Positions 57,468-63,874 of a stretch of DNA of 64,000 nucleotides are shown in pieces. The stretch is taken from contig DATIPA010000256.1 of assembly GCA_035472475.1 (NCBI GenBank), forward strand, positions 3,799 through 67,798, in the 5' to 3' direction. How positions within the stretch are numbered: the stretch's first letter is position 1; every line of letters starts with the position of its first letter. The notes under the pieces were generated by a model, which saw nothing but the letters and a program-made list of their open reading frames with translations, had not been told where the DNA came from and did not search any database. The position numbers and the translations under genes are program-made. The stretch is from JAFAXD01 sp035472475. GTDB taxonomy: Bacteria; Pseudomonadota; Alphaproteobacteria; Rhizobiales; Xanthobacteraceae.

Positions 57468-58480
57468 CCGCGCCGCGCTGGATCACCGAGGCGGTCGAGG
57501 CGTCCGGCGGCATCATCAATCTGGATGACGCCGATTTGGCACGCGCTCTGATCGAGCGCCTGCCACTCGAGGCCATCGGCGCGGTCTGCCGTCGAATCGA
57601 CGACGCGGCGCGCAGCCTTCACCCAGAGGCGGCGTCGGCCGGCGCCGTCGAGATCGTGCGCGTGCTGACCGACGGCGATCCCGAGGTCGTGCAGCTGACC
57701 GAGCTCTACCAGGGCGCCTGCCGGGTGCTAGACGAGGCAGGCGTTCCGTACGCGTACGACCACGAGCAGCAAGTCGTCGAGACGCTTGTCAATGGCATAG
57801 AGGTGGTGATCGACACGGCACAGCCGCTTGAGATCGCGGGTCGCATCCGCTGGCTCGTGCAGCAGCGGCCAATCCGCGCCGAGCTCGACAGCGCCCGGGC
57901 CACGCAGAAGCTCGCCGAGGAGATGGCGACGAAGTACATGGCCGAGCGGGACGAGGCCCGCGCCAAGCTGGGCTCGACTTTTGCGGAGCTCGAGCGCGTG
58001 ATGAACGAGCGAGCCCACGATGCCGAGTGCCTGCACGATGAGCTGTCGGTAGTCGACGGCGCGCTCGGCGAGGCGGTGGCACGATGCGAAGCGCTCACGA
58101 TCGAGCGAGACTTAGCACTGCAGGCTGGCGCAGATCTGGCGAGTGACCGAGGCCGATTCCGCACCGAGCGTGACGAGGCCCGCGGCTCCGCGACGGCGCT
58201 CGAGTCCCGCGTGATCGCGCTCGAGGACGCGATCCGGCGTATCGTCGAAGGCGACCAGACGGCCGGCGAGGTTCGACGCTCGCTCGCGGAACTGATCGGG
58301 TGCACGTTCACCGAGATCGATGTGGCGCGCGTTGACATGGCGGCTATCCTCGATGCTTCCAGATACCAGAGCGATTCCCAGGCCGCCCGAATCACCCACC
58401 TCGAAGGACAGATCGAGTCGCTGGAGGTCGAGATCTCCGAACTCGAGGACGAGATCTACGTGCCGGACGGTGATCTGTGA
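57464..58480 (+). CDS. coiled-coil protein, 338 aa
   Basis: ATGA-coupled to the serpin-like gene. The first 130 residues are mixed; residues about 130-330 form long coiled coils with a break near 240. No domain recognised. Coupled to the next gene by GTGA. Could be a scaffold or partner of neighbouring proteins. Confidence 0.6.
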   Translation: MTAPRWITEAVEASGGIINLDDADLARALIERLPLEAIGAVCRRIDDAARSLHPEAASAGAVEIVRVLTDGDPEVVQLTELYQGACRVLDEAGVPYAYDHEQQVVETLVNGIEVVIDTAQPLEIAGRIRWLVQQRPIRAELDSARATQKLAEEMATKYMAERDEARAKLGSTFAELERVMNERAHDAECLHDELSVVDGALGEAVARCEALTIERDLALQAGADLASDRGRFRTERDEARGSATALESRVIALEDAIRRIVEGDQTAGEVRRSLAELIGCTFTEIDVARVDMAAILDASRYQSDSQAARITHLEGQIESLEVEISELEDEIYVPDGDL

Positions 58481-58773
58481 CATTCGCCGCCGGGACTACC
58501 GCCGTGCGCTATTCGCCGCCGAGCCGTGCCCTCCTGCTCAAACTGGCGCGTGCGGGCAGCCGACTCGCCTCCAAGCCCGGGCGCCTGCGCTCGCCCAACA
58601 TCCAGGCGATCTGCGACGCCCTGCAGGTGGCACTGGCCGAGAACGACGTTCTACGTCGCGAGGTGACCGCGCTCAAGCAACGGCTCGCGCGGGCGCAGGA
58701 CTGGCACGACGAACCCACCAGACGCGAAGAGGTGACCGACCCTGGAATCCTGAAGGTGGCTCGCCATGGCTGA
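58477..58773 (+). CDS. small coiled-coil protein, 98 aa
   Basis: GTG start, GTGA overlap upstream and 8 bp overlap downstream. Basic N-terminus, coiled coil at about 45-75. Unrecognised. Confidence 0.55.
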   Translation: MTFAAGTTAVRYSPPSRALLLKLARAGSRLASKPGRLRSPNIQAICDALQVALAENDVLRREVTALKQRLARAQDWHDEPTRREEVTDPGILKVARHG

Positions 58774-59089
58774 GGAAGCCCCATACCGGCGCGCCTGGCT
58801 GTGGTCGCCGAACGATGATCGGCTCGAGATCTTCCTGTTCGGAATGATTGAGGAGATCGCGGTCATGTTCGCGGCGATCAAATCGACGGCCGAGCACTGG
58901 AATGGATTCGCCATGGTCCAGATCATCTCCAGCGGGCCGACGGCCGCCGGCCTGAGCCTCACGATGAACTCGTTCGCGACCTATGACGACCCGATCGCGG
59001 AGGCGTTGCTGATGTTCCGGTCCACCGCGCCCCTACGCTCGATCACCTGGGCCATGCCGTTCGCTCGCGGAACCGTAGGTGAGTGGTGA
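58766..59089 (+). CDS. hypothetical protein, 107 aa
   Basis: Overlaps the preceding gene by 8 bp. Aromatic N-terminus (YRRAWLWSPNDDRLEIFLFG) and a mixed fold. Unrecognised. Its 3' end holds the -35 region of the next promoter. Confidence 0.55.
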   Translation: MAEEAPYRRAWLWSPNDDRLEIFLFGMIEEIAVMFAAIKSTAEHWNGFAMVQIISSGPTAAGLSLTMNSFATYDDPIAEALLMFRSTAPLRSITWAMPFARGTVGEW

Positions 59090-59124
59090 TTGACGAACCC
59101 TACAACATCGCGGTAAACATCGAC
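59090..59124 (+). promoter_or_regulatory. leaderless class-B promoter
   Basis: -35 TTGACG (59090-59095), 18-bp spacer ending CGCGG, -10 TAAACA (59114-59119), 5 bp to ATG 59125. This decides the start against the GTGs at 59083 and 59086. Confidence 0.7.
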
Positions 59125-59622
59125 ATGCGCTCCCTCCCTCTGACCGACAAAGCTGGCCCTGGTGGCCGGCCCCGCGATTCGCGCGCCCCGTCCAACGCGT
59201 TCGCCGAGTGGCTCGCGACCTGCGGCATGACCGCAACCGAGGTCGCCGTGAAGCTAACCGCGCTCGTGCGGCGCGACGACCCGAAGAGGCGCGGGATCGA
59301 TGCACGGACCGGCAAGCCGTGGGAGCTGTCGATCAGCATGGTCTACAACTGCAGGAACGCCTACGCGGTTCCCGGGCGCACGCTCGCGAACGCGATCGCC
59401 GAGCTCAGCGACGGCGTAGTGGCCTCGACGAGCTGGGACCTCAAGAACGTCAGGCCCCGCGGTGCTGCGCCTGGACCGCGCCGACCCAAGGAGGCGTCCG
59501 AGAACTCGGCCCGCAAGATCTGGGATGCGGACCGCAAGGCCAAGCGCAAGGCGAAGGCGGCCAAACCGCGCGCCAAGCGCAAGCCCAAAGTGAAGCCCGA
59601 GCCAATCGCGAATGCGGCGTGA
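59125..59622 (+). CDS. HTH DNA-binding protein with H1-like basic tail, 165 aa
   Basis: From ATG 59125 (leaderless). Residues about 25-90 fit a Cro/CI-type helix-turn-helix (FAEWLATCGMTATEVAVKLT, then SISMVYNCRNAYAVPGRTLA). The C-terminal 40 residues are a run of Lys/Arg/Ala/Pro (KAKRKAKAAKPRAKRKPK) as in histone H1-like or nucleoid proteins. Candidate regulator of the dispersed operators. GTGA/ATGA overlap with the next gene. Confidence 0.65.
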   Translation: MRSLPLTDKAGPGGRPRDSRAPSNAFAEWLATCGMTATEVAVKLTALVRRDDPKRRGIDARTGKPWELSISMVYNCRNAYAVPGRTLANAIAELSDGVVASTSWDLKNVRPRGAAPGPRRPKEASENSARKIWDADRKAKRKAKAAKPRAKRKPKVKPEPIANAA

Positions 59623-59813
59623 TGGCGCGGTCACCGTTCGAGGGCATCGACCGCAGCGTTGCGCCGGAGTCTCTGCTCGGCAAGGCTCAGCCGGCACGAC
59701 CCGTTCGACCCATGCAGGGCGGATTGATGTGCTACGGTAGCCCTCGAAACCCGCCGGGCCTCTGCTGCAAGGCATGCTCTCTCTCGGCGGGTGTTTCGTT
59801 TCCGGCGGGATGA
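59619..59813 (+). CDS. small Cys-containing protein, 64 aa
   Basis: GTG or ATG (59622) start; stop overlaps the next start by ATGA, which argues for a real frame. Contains LCCKAC and one earlier Cys. The same DNA also folds as a hairpin (59745-59798), so either the coding call or the hairpin may be fortuitous. Confidence 0.4.
   Translation: MMARSPFEGIDRSVAPESLLGKAQPARPVRPMQGGLMCYGSPRNPPGLCCKACSLSAGVSFPAG
59745..59798 (+). terminator. hairpin, possible bidirectional terminator
   Basis: Arms CGAAA-ACCCGCCG-type and CGGCGGGT-TTTCG-type pair (ACCCGCCG 59749-59756 with CGGCGGGT 59785-59792) around a 28-nt loop, followed by GTTTCGTTTC. This looks like an intrinsic terminator with a long loop. Confidence 0.45.
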
Positions 59814-60232
59814 TGCGCTCGGTGATCATCGCCGGCTCGCGCACGGTGTCGCCGACCATCGAGGAGATCGACGCGGCGATCCTCAAGCTCGATCCCTCCG
59901 GGCTGCTGTGGGTCCCGGCGGAGTGGACCGAGATCGTCTGCGGGATGGCGCCGGGCGCTGACCTCGCGGGTAAGGCATGGGCAGAGGCGCGCGGCAAGGA
60001 GGTCCGCCGCATCCCGATCACGACGACTCTGGTCGATCTCTGGGGCAAGTACATGGCGCCGAAGATGCGGAACCGGGAGATGGCCCAGGTCGCCGACTCG
60101 GCACTGATCTTCTGGGATGGGACCTCGAGCGGGTCGGCGGACATGTGCATTCGCATGGTTGCGCGTGGAAAGCCCGTCGAGGTCATCCCATGGCCACGAC
60201 GGAGAAAGAAAGCGCTTGCACCTGCCAAGTAG
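59810..60232 (+). CDS. SLOG-family protein (DUF2493/YspA-like)
   Basis: 140 aa, ATG in ATGA overlap. SVIIAGSRTV (4-13) with VCGMAPGADLAGKAWAEARG (about 43-62), then WGKYMAPKMRNREMAQVADS and FWDGTSSGSADMCIRM match the Rossmann-like SLOG fold of DUF2493 proteins that bind nucleotide-derived ligands. In phages these may act in nucleotide signalling or counter-defence. The ligand is unknown. Confidence 0.75.
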   Translation: MMRSVIIAGSRTVSPTIEEIDAAILKLDPSGLLWVPAEWTEIVCGMAPGADLAGKAWAEARGKEVRRIPITTTLVDLWGKYMAPKMRNREMAQVADSALIFWDGTSSGSADMCIRMVARGKPVEVIPWPRRRKKALAPAK

Positions 60233-60251
60233 CAGTGCTACAAACCTTGCC
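60216..60251 (+). promoter_or_regulatory. leaderless class-A promoter
   Basis: -35 TTGCAC (60216-60221), 17-bp spacer with GTAG-CAGTG-CTACAAA, -10 TACAAA (60239-60244), 7 bp to ATG 60252. Confidence 0.8.
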
Positions 60252-60587
60252 ATGCCGAAACCGTCTCGATGCGATCGCTGTCGCCGACATGCCGACGTCC
60301 GGACCACCTCGGAAGGCGCCCGGCTGTGCGATCGTTGTCGCGCTGTGGCCTCTGAGGAAGCTCGACGCGAGGCGAATTTACTCGCCTATCAGAGCGCGCC
60401 CGTCGATGCGGTGCCGGTCGAGTCGCGGTTCTCGATGGACGGCCTCGAATCGCTCGGAATTGCAATGGCTGCGGTCGCTGAGTACGATCGTCAGGTCCGT
60501 GAAGACGCTCGAGGAAGGGCATGGGCTGAGACAATCGGCGACTCCAAGTTCACAGCGCCACGTCGCTGGGTTGCTACGGACGATTGA
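60252..60587 (+). CDS. small zinc-ribbon protein, 111 aa
   Basis: Leaderless. CDRC (7-10) and CDRC (about 26-29) form a four-Cys zinc ribbon; helical C-terminal region. Likely nucleic-acid binding. Gene ends 28 bp before the next -35. Confidence 0.65.
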   Translation: MPKPSRCDRCRRHADVRTTSEGARLCDRCRAVASEEARREANLLAYQSAPVDAVPVESRFSMDGLESLGIAMAAVAEYDRQVREDARGRAWAETIGDSKFTAPRRWVATDD

Positions 60588-60615
60588 TCTATCTGCCCTC
60601 GACGAGGAATTTCCC

Positions 60616-60650
60616 TTGCGTGGCATGAATAACTGTGCTACAAACTAAGC
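60616..60650 (+). promoter_or_regulatory. leaderless class-A promoter
   Basis: -35 TTGCGT (60616-60621), 17-bp spacer ending TGTGC, -10 TACAAA (60639-60644), 6 bp CTAAGC, ATG 60651. Confidence 0.8.
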
Positions 60651-60899
60651 ATGACGACGAAACATATTGCCAAGCTCGCAGCCCTCCGCGCTGAAGCGCA
60701 AGCGCATGGAGATTCCGAAACCGTGATATTGGTCGATGCCGCGCTCAAGGGAAATCAGGAAGCTATCGTCACTCTCGGGATCGCCGCCCAAGCGGTCCGC
60801 GCAGTCTCGACAGGGCGCGCCTCTCGCGCGCCTCGCATCCATCGGCGTGCTCCCGGATTCACGGCACCTAGCCATCCATGGGCCCACGACGAGGAGTAG
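60651..60899 (+). CDS. hypothetical protein, 82 aa
   Basis: Leaderless. Helical N-terminal 50 residues followed by a basic Arg/Pro-rich tail. Unrecognised. The next gene begins 4 bp after its stop. Confidence 0.6.
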   Translation: MTTKHIAKLAALRAEAQAHGDSETVILVDAALKGNQEAIVTLGIAAQAVRAVSTGRASRAPRIHRRAPGFTAPSHPWAHDEE

Positions 60900-60903
60900 G
60901 AGC

Positions 60904-61140
60904 ATGAGCGACGACAGACGCGAGGGGCCCATGATCGAGATGTCGTGCTACGGATGCCGGTACGAGACCCACGAGCGCTACTGGGTCCAAGGCGATAGCG
61001 GAAGCGACGTGAGCTGCATGCATTCGTCGGTCACCGGCGACCGAAGCATCGGCGACTCCATATGGCGGACGCCGGAATGGTGTCCACTACTGACGATTGC
61101 AGTCGAGCATCTTGTGGCCTCGCGCGCGAGGACTCCATGA
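60904..61140 (+). CDS. small Cys-rich conserved protein, 78 aa
   Basis: GGAGTAGGAGC before the ATG. The pattern MIEMSCYGCRYETHERYWVQ and GDSGSDVSCMH, then WRTPEWCP is like a small conserved phage protein with two Cys pairs, as I recall it. Zinc binding plausible. ATGA overlap with the next gene. Confidence 0.65.
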   Translation: MSDDRREGPMIEMSCYGCRYETHERYWVQGDSGSDVSCMHSSVTGDRSIGDSIWRTPEWCPLLTIAVEHLVASRARTP

Positions 61141-61586
61141 CCGCCCTGCTCGACCCTGCCGCGGCCCGCGCGTTGATCGCCGATGGGCACGAGATGGCCA
61201 CCACCCTGCGATCTCTCGGCGACTGCCATCTGCTGCGAACGCCAACCCGATCACTCGGCACGGCGGAGGTGGCCAGCAATTATGTCTCGCTCCTCGACGG
61301 CTACGAGCAGGCGCTGGCCGAGGTGGAGCGGCTACACCGCGACGAGCGTCGCAACCTGGACCACATCGCACGGTCCGAGATGCAGGGACGGGAACTTGCG
61401 GCCCGCATCTCGATGCTAACGGTCGCGATCGAGTCCTTGCAGCAAGAGCGCGCGTCGGTCGTCGCTGGTCTGCGCGAAGCGATCGAAGCACTGAACAGCG
61501 TCCCAGACCACCAAGTCCGATGGGACCACGATCTCCCGGCCCGTTTGGAGAAGTTGGCGGACGACGCCGCGAAACGCTCCATCTGA
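61137..61586 (+). CDS. coiled-coil protein, 149 aa
   Basis: ATGA-coupled. Coiled coil at about 55-120. No domain recognised. It is the last gene before the replication block. Confidence 0.6.
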   Translation: MTALLDPAAARALIADGHEMATTLRSLGDCHLLRTPTRSLGTAEVASNYVSLLDGYEQALAEVERLHRDERRNLDHIARSEMQGRELAARISMLTVAIESLQQERASVVAGLREAIEALNSVPDHQVRWDHDLPARLEKLADDAAKRSI

Positions 61587-61657
61587 TCAGTCTTGCGCAT
61601 GTACGTGCGCCCGTGTCACTGTGGCGTTTCCGCGCCGTAACGCGGTAGGAGCGCCAA
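61587..61657 (+). promoter_or_regulatory. regulatory region before the Fis-like gene
   Basis: 71 bp with two short inverted repeats: GCGCA-TGTACG-TGCGC (61595-61610) and CCGCG-CCGTAA-CGCGG (61630-61645). The second is followed by TAGGAG (61646-61651) and 6 bp to GTG 61658, matching the TAGGA leaderless subtype; no clear -35 is visible. Confidence 0.4.
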
Positions 61658-61918
61658 GTGAGCAAGATTCCAGTAGTTGATCATGCCCTCGCGGTCGTTG
61701 AAGATGTCACGACCCACCTGCAGAACGAGGCGATCCGCCGCCACGCGATCGGCGAGGTCCCGCCGCTGCAACAGCTCCTCGAGCTCTATCGCCGGCGTGC
61801 TGTCGTCGCTGCGCTCGCCGCCACCGGCGGCAACCGAACCCAGGCCGCGAAGGTCCTCGGGACCAGTCGGCGCTCGTTCCTGAGGATGTTGGCGGCGGCG
61901 GGCCCTGAGGCCGCGTAG
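61658..61918 (+). CDS. Fis-like HTH protein, 86 aa
   Basis: GTG start 6 bp after TAGGAG. The C-terminal 45 residues (LLELYRRRAVVAALAATGGN, RTQAAKVLGTSRRSFLRML) form a Fis/NtrC-type helix-turn-helix, as in the DNA-binding domain of bacterial enhancer-binding proteins, with a short N-terminal dimerisation helix. Stop TAG is followed directly by the GTG of the replication gene. Could bend DNA at the origin or regulate transcription. Confidence 0.75.
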   Translation: MSKIPVVDHALAVVEDVTTHLQNEAIRRHAIGEVPPLQQLLELYRRRAVVAALAATGGNRTQAAKVLGTSRRSFLRMLAAAGPEAA

Positions 61919-62944
61919 GTGTCGGTTCCATCGCTTTGGATCCCGCTCTACGCCCATGCCCTGACCGAGCCCCGCATCAAGCGCATCGCCAGGCGCACCG
62001 GGCTCTCGGTCTACGACGTCCTGGGGCGGTGCTGTCACCTATGGATGCTGGCGATGGCGCGTGGCACGGAAATTGTCCAGCGGGTGGATGTGGACATCGA
62101 AACCGGAGAAATACCCGGGTTCGTGGATACCCTGGTGCAGGAGGGCATGGCCGATTTGGTCGATCAAGCGCACCTCAGAATACGTGGCGCGCAGGAAGTG
62201 ATCGACAGGTTAAGCCACATCACAAAAGTTCGCCGTTTGGGAGGGTTAGCTAGCGGACAAAAACGTAGAGATATACAAGCCGCGCTACAAAATCGAACAT
62301 CTGTTCAACAAGTGCTGAACATAGATAGAGAGGGATCAGATCAGATTTCCGGATCTCCTATCGGAGATCCTCGTCAGACCTCTGGTCTGACCAATTTAGA
62401 TCCTGAGAATTCCGGTCTCGATTCGATCAACGGGTCGACGCGTGTTCAGAATTGGCACCCTGCGGGATCCTGCGCGGTCGAGCCGGAAACGCGACCCACA
62501 GCCAGGCAGACGGCAAAACAGAGACGCGGTTGGGCGCTTACCGACCTAGATCCACGCGCCGTCGCGGCAGCACGAACTCTGCAGCGCCTACTAATAGAGA
62601 GAGTCCCTGAAGGCCAACGCACGTTTTCGTCTCAGGAGCAGCGCGACACGGAGGTCATCCGTTGGGCGCAGGACCTAGAAAAGCTCAACCGTATCGGCAA
62701 GATCAAGTACGACGATATCGATTTCATGGTCGGCTGGTGCCAGAAGGACTCGTTCTGGCGGCACAACATCCGCAGCGGCGCCAAGCTGCGCGAGAAGTGG
62801 GATGAATTGTGGGGCAGGTACATGCAATCACAGGAGAATTTCAACGCCAGGAACAACCGGGGGGCGAGTCCAACCGAGAACGCCCAGCGGACCCTGGCGG
62901 AGCTGGAACGCCAAAACGGAGCCTCAAATGGGTACCGTAAATGA
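61919..62944 (+). CDS. replication initiation-type protein, 341 aa
   Basis: GTG directly after the previous stop. N-terminal region (about 1-100) has winged-helix features (IKRIARRTGLSVYDVLGRCC); the middle (about 105-190) is low-complexity and encoded by AT-richer DNA with hairpins; the C-terminus has IDFMVGWCQKDSFWRHNIRS and AKLREKWDELWGRYM, typical of phage replication proteins of the O/DnaD-like type. Just upstream of the candidate origin. Probably loads host replication machinery. Confidence 0.7.
   Translation: MSVPSLWIPLYAHALTEPRIKRIARRTGLSVYDVLGRCCHLWMLAMARGTEIVQRVDVDIETGEIPGFVDTLVQEGMADLVDQAHLRIRGAQEVIDRLSHITKVRRLGGLASGQKRRDIQAALQNRTSVQQVLNIDREGSDQISGSPIGDPRQTSGLTNLDPENSGLDSINGSTRVQNWHPAGSCAVEPETRPTARQTAKQRRGWALTDLDPRAVAAARTLQRLLIERVPEGQRTFSSQEQRDTEVIRWAQDLEKLNRIGKIKYDDIDFMVGWCQKDSFWRHNIRSGAKLREKWDELWGRYMQSQENFNARNNRGASPTENAQRTLAELERQNGASNGYRK
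62351..62391. repeat. two tandem hairpins in the replication gene
   Basis: Perfect inverted repeats GGATCTCC-TATC-GGAGATCC (62351-62370) and GTCAGACC-TCT-GGTCTGAC (62373-62391) lie back to back in the AT-richer centre of the gene. Such structures occur in initiator-gene origins (as in lambda O). Confidence 0.7.
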
Positions 62945-62958
62945 TTGGAATCATATCC

Positions 62959-62990
62959 TGTGAATAACCTGTGAATTGTGAGGTGAATAA
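62959..62990 (-). repeat. iteron cluster 1 (DnaA-box-like)
   Basis: TGTGAATAA (62959), TGTGAATTG (62970), GGTGAATAA (62982): spacing 11 and 12 bp, one helical turn. On the minus strand the first is TTATTCACA, a perfect DnaA box. Confidence 0.7.
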
Positions 62991-63212
62991 CAATTCCGGG
63001 CGAAGTCCATATCGGAGATGGCCGTTTTGGAACAAGTTCGATGTCAACACAGTGCGTCATGTAATGTAGCACACTGTAATTTATGTAATGCTGTTAACGG
63101 TTGGTGCTAGTGATTAGAACTCAAATGTAGCGCTGAACACTGGTGATTGAACAAAAGTAACCACTAGTGCCGAGAGCTGATTCATCACACAATCGATTTA
63201 GGTCGGACCAGT

Positions 63213-63232
63213 TTGTCCACAGGTTATTCAAA
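63213..63232 (+). repeat. iteron cluster 2 (DnaA-box-like)
   Basis: TTGTCCACA (63213-63221) and TTATTCAAA (63224-63232), again 11 bp apart, in opposite orientation to cluster 1. Each differs from TTATNCACA by one or two bases. Confidence 0.6.
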
Positions 63233-63262
63233 GGACAAGAAACAAGTAAGTAGTATTACATG
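63233..63262 (+). repeat. repeated leader, copy 1
   Basis: 30-bp sequence (GAAACAAGTAAGTAG core, ends in ATG) that matches 63845-63874 in 26 of 30 positions without gaps. Copy 1 lacks a good Shine-Dalgarno; copy 2 has AAGGAG. Confidence 0.75.
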
Positions 63263-63406
63263 AAGGATCTTCCCTTATCTGTCCTCGTCGCGATGCTGAG
63301 ACAACATCAAGGCCATGAGCCAGCCCGACAGCTGATCGCCAAGGCCATTGGCGAAAGACTTGCCGGTGATGCGCTTGCCAGCTCCAGGGAAAGACGATCG
63401 CCATGA
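63260..63406 (+). CDS. small hypothetical protein, 48 aa
   Basis: ATG ends the repeated leader. Helical product with many Leu/Arg/Ala. ATGA overlap with the next ORF supports translation. Unrecognised. Confidence 0.5.
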   Translation: MKDLPLSVLVAMLRQHQGHEPARQLIAKAIGERLAGDALASSRERRSP

Positions 63407-63534
63407 CCCCACGACAGAGCATCGCGATCACCAACCCTTGCGCGCGTGCCGCCGATATACTCGACCGGCGCTTTGCCGCGCGCGTGACCATCCGCGGACT
63501 CTTGATCTCGACGATCCTATCCGTCAACAAATGA
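63403..63534 (+). CDS. short ORF, possibly 5' part of a split gene
   Basis: 43 aa, ATGA-coupled. It ends at TGA 63532 and the same frame then runs on to 63834. The continuing frame may be the rest of the same gene (in-frame stop) or a separate GTG-started gene. Confidence 0.4.
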   Translation: MTPRQSIAITNPCARAADILDRRFAARVTIRGLLISTILSVNK

Positions 63535-63552
63535 GCGGACGCCTTCGGCGGC

Positions 63553-63834
63553 GTGCCCGTGTGGCATGCGAGCATCGCGTTGCGCGGGCACGGTGGCATG
63601 CTGTCGCCGTTTCTGCACCCGTTTGAGCGTTGGCGGTTCAAGGAGCGCGAGATTCTCAAGCGCGAGGTGATCGCGCTGCTGTCGGGCGTGGGCGTCGGCG
63701 TCATCCGGCGCGACCGCGGCGAGGACGTGCTCCACGCGCGGCGCAGGTTGAGTGCGGCGGAACTCGCGATGCTGGATCCGGCATGGTGCGCTCTGCCGGC
63801 AGTCGACATCGCTGGCGGTGACCTGCCGTGGTGA
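63553..63834 (+). CDS. conserved small protein, 93 aa
   Basis: GTG start, in the same frame as the upstream 43-aa ORF. The sequence PVWHASIALRGHGGMLSPFL and the later helix with RREVIALLSGVGVGVI-like content (KREVIALLSGVGVGVIRRDR) look like a real folded protein. Without an obvious Shine-Dalgarno; reinitiation after TGA 63532 or read-through are possible. Confidence 0.5.
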   Translation: MPVWHASIALRGHGGMLSPFLHPFERWRFKEREILKREVIALLSGVGVGVIRRDRGEDVLHARRRLSAAELAMLDPAWCALPAVDIAGGDLPW

Positions 63835-63844
63835 ATCGCCACTC

Positions 63845-63874
63845 GGACAGGAAACAAGTAAGGAGCATGACATG
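63845..63874 (+). repeat. repeated leader, copy 2
   Basis: 26 of 30 bases match 63233-63262. Carries AAGGAG 6 bp before ATG 63872. Confidence 0.75.

Larger units (their letters stand above)
62945..63259. other. AT-rich region, candidate replication origin
   Basis: 315 bp without a gene, clearly lower in GC than the rest. Left end: three TGTGAATAA-like sites in tandem (62959, 62970, 62982). Right end: TTGTCCACA (63213) and TTATTCAAA (63224). The sites match the DnaA box TTATNCACA exactly or with one or two changes and point in opposite directions. Between them lie ATGTAATG repeats and ACAGTG/CACTGT arms. Confidence 0.65.

Noticed and set aside
59083..59124. GTG starts at 59083 and 59086 for the HTH protein
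   Set aside because: They precede or overlap the -35 of a good leaderless promoter whose spacing points to ATG 59125; translational coupling from the upstream gene might still use them.
62280..62295. GCTACAAAA inside the replication gene
   Set aside because: No -35 and no start codon at the proper distance; recorded only as a possible operator half-site.
63228..63857. 209-codon open frame on the minus strand at the right end
   Set aside because: Shadow-like composition (Ser/Arg/Pro-rich), no promoter, and it runs across the repeated leader on the + strand.
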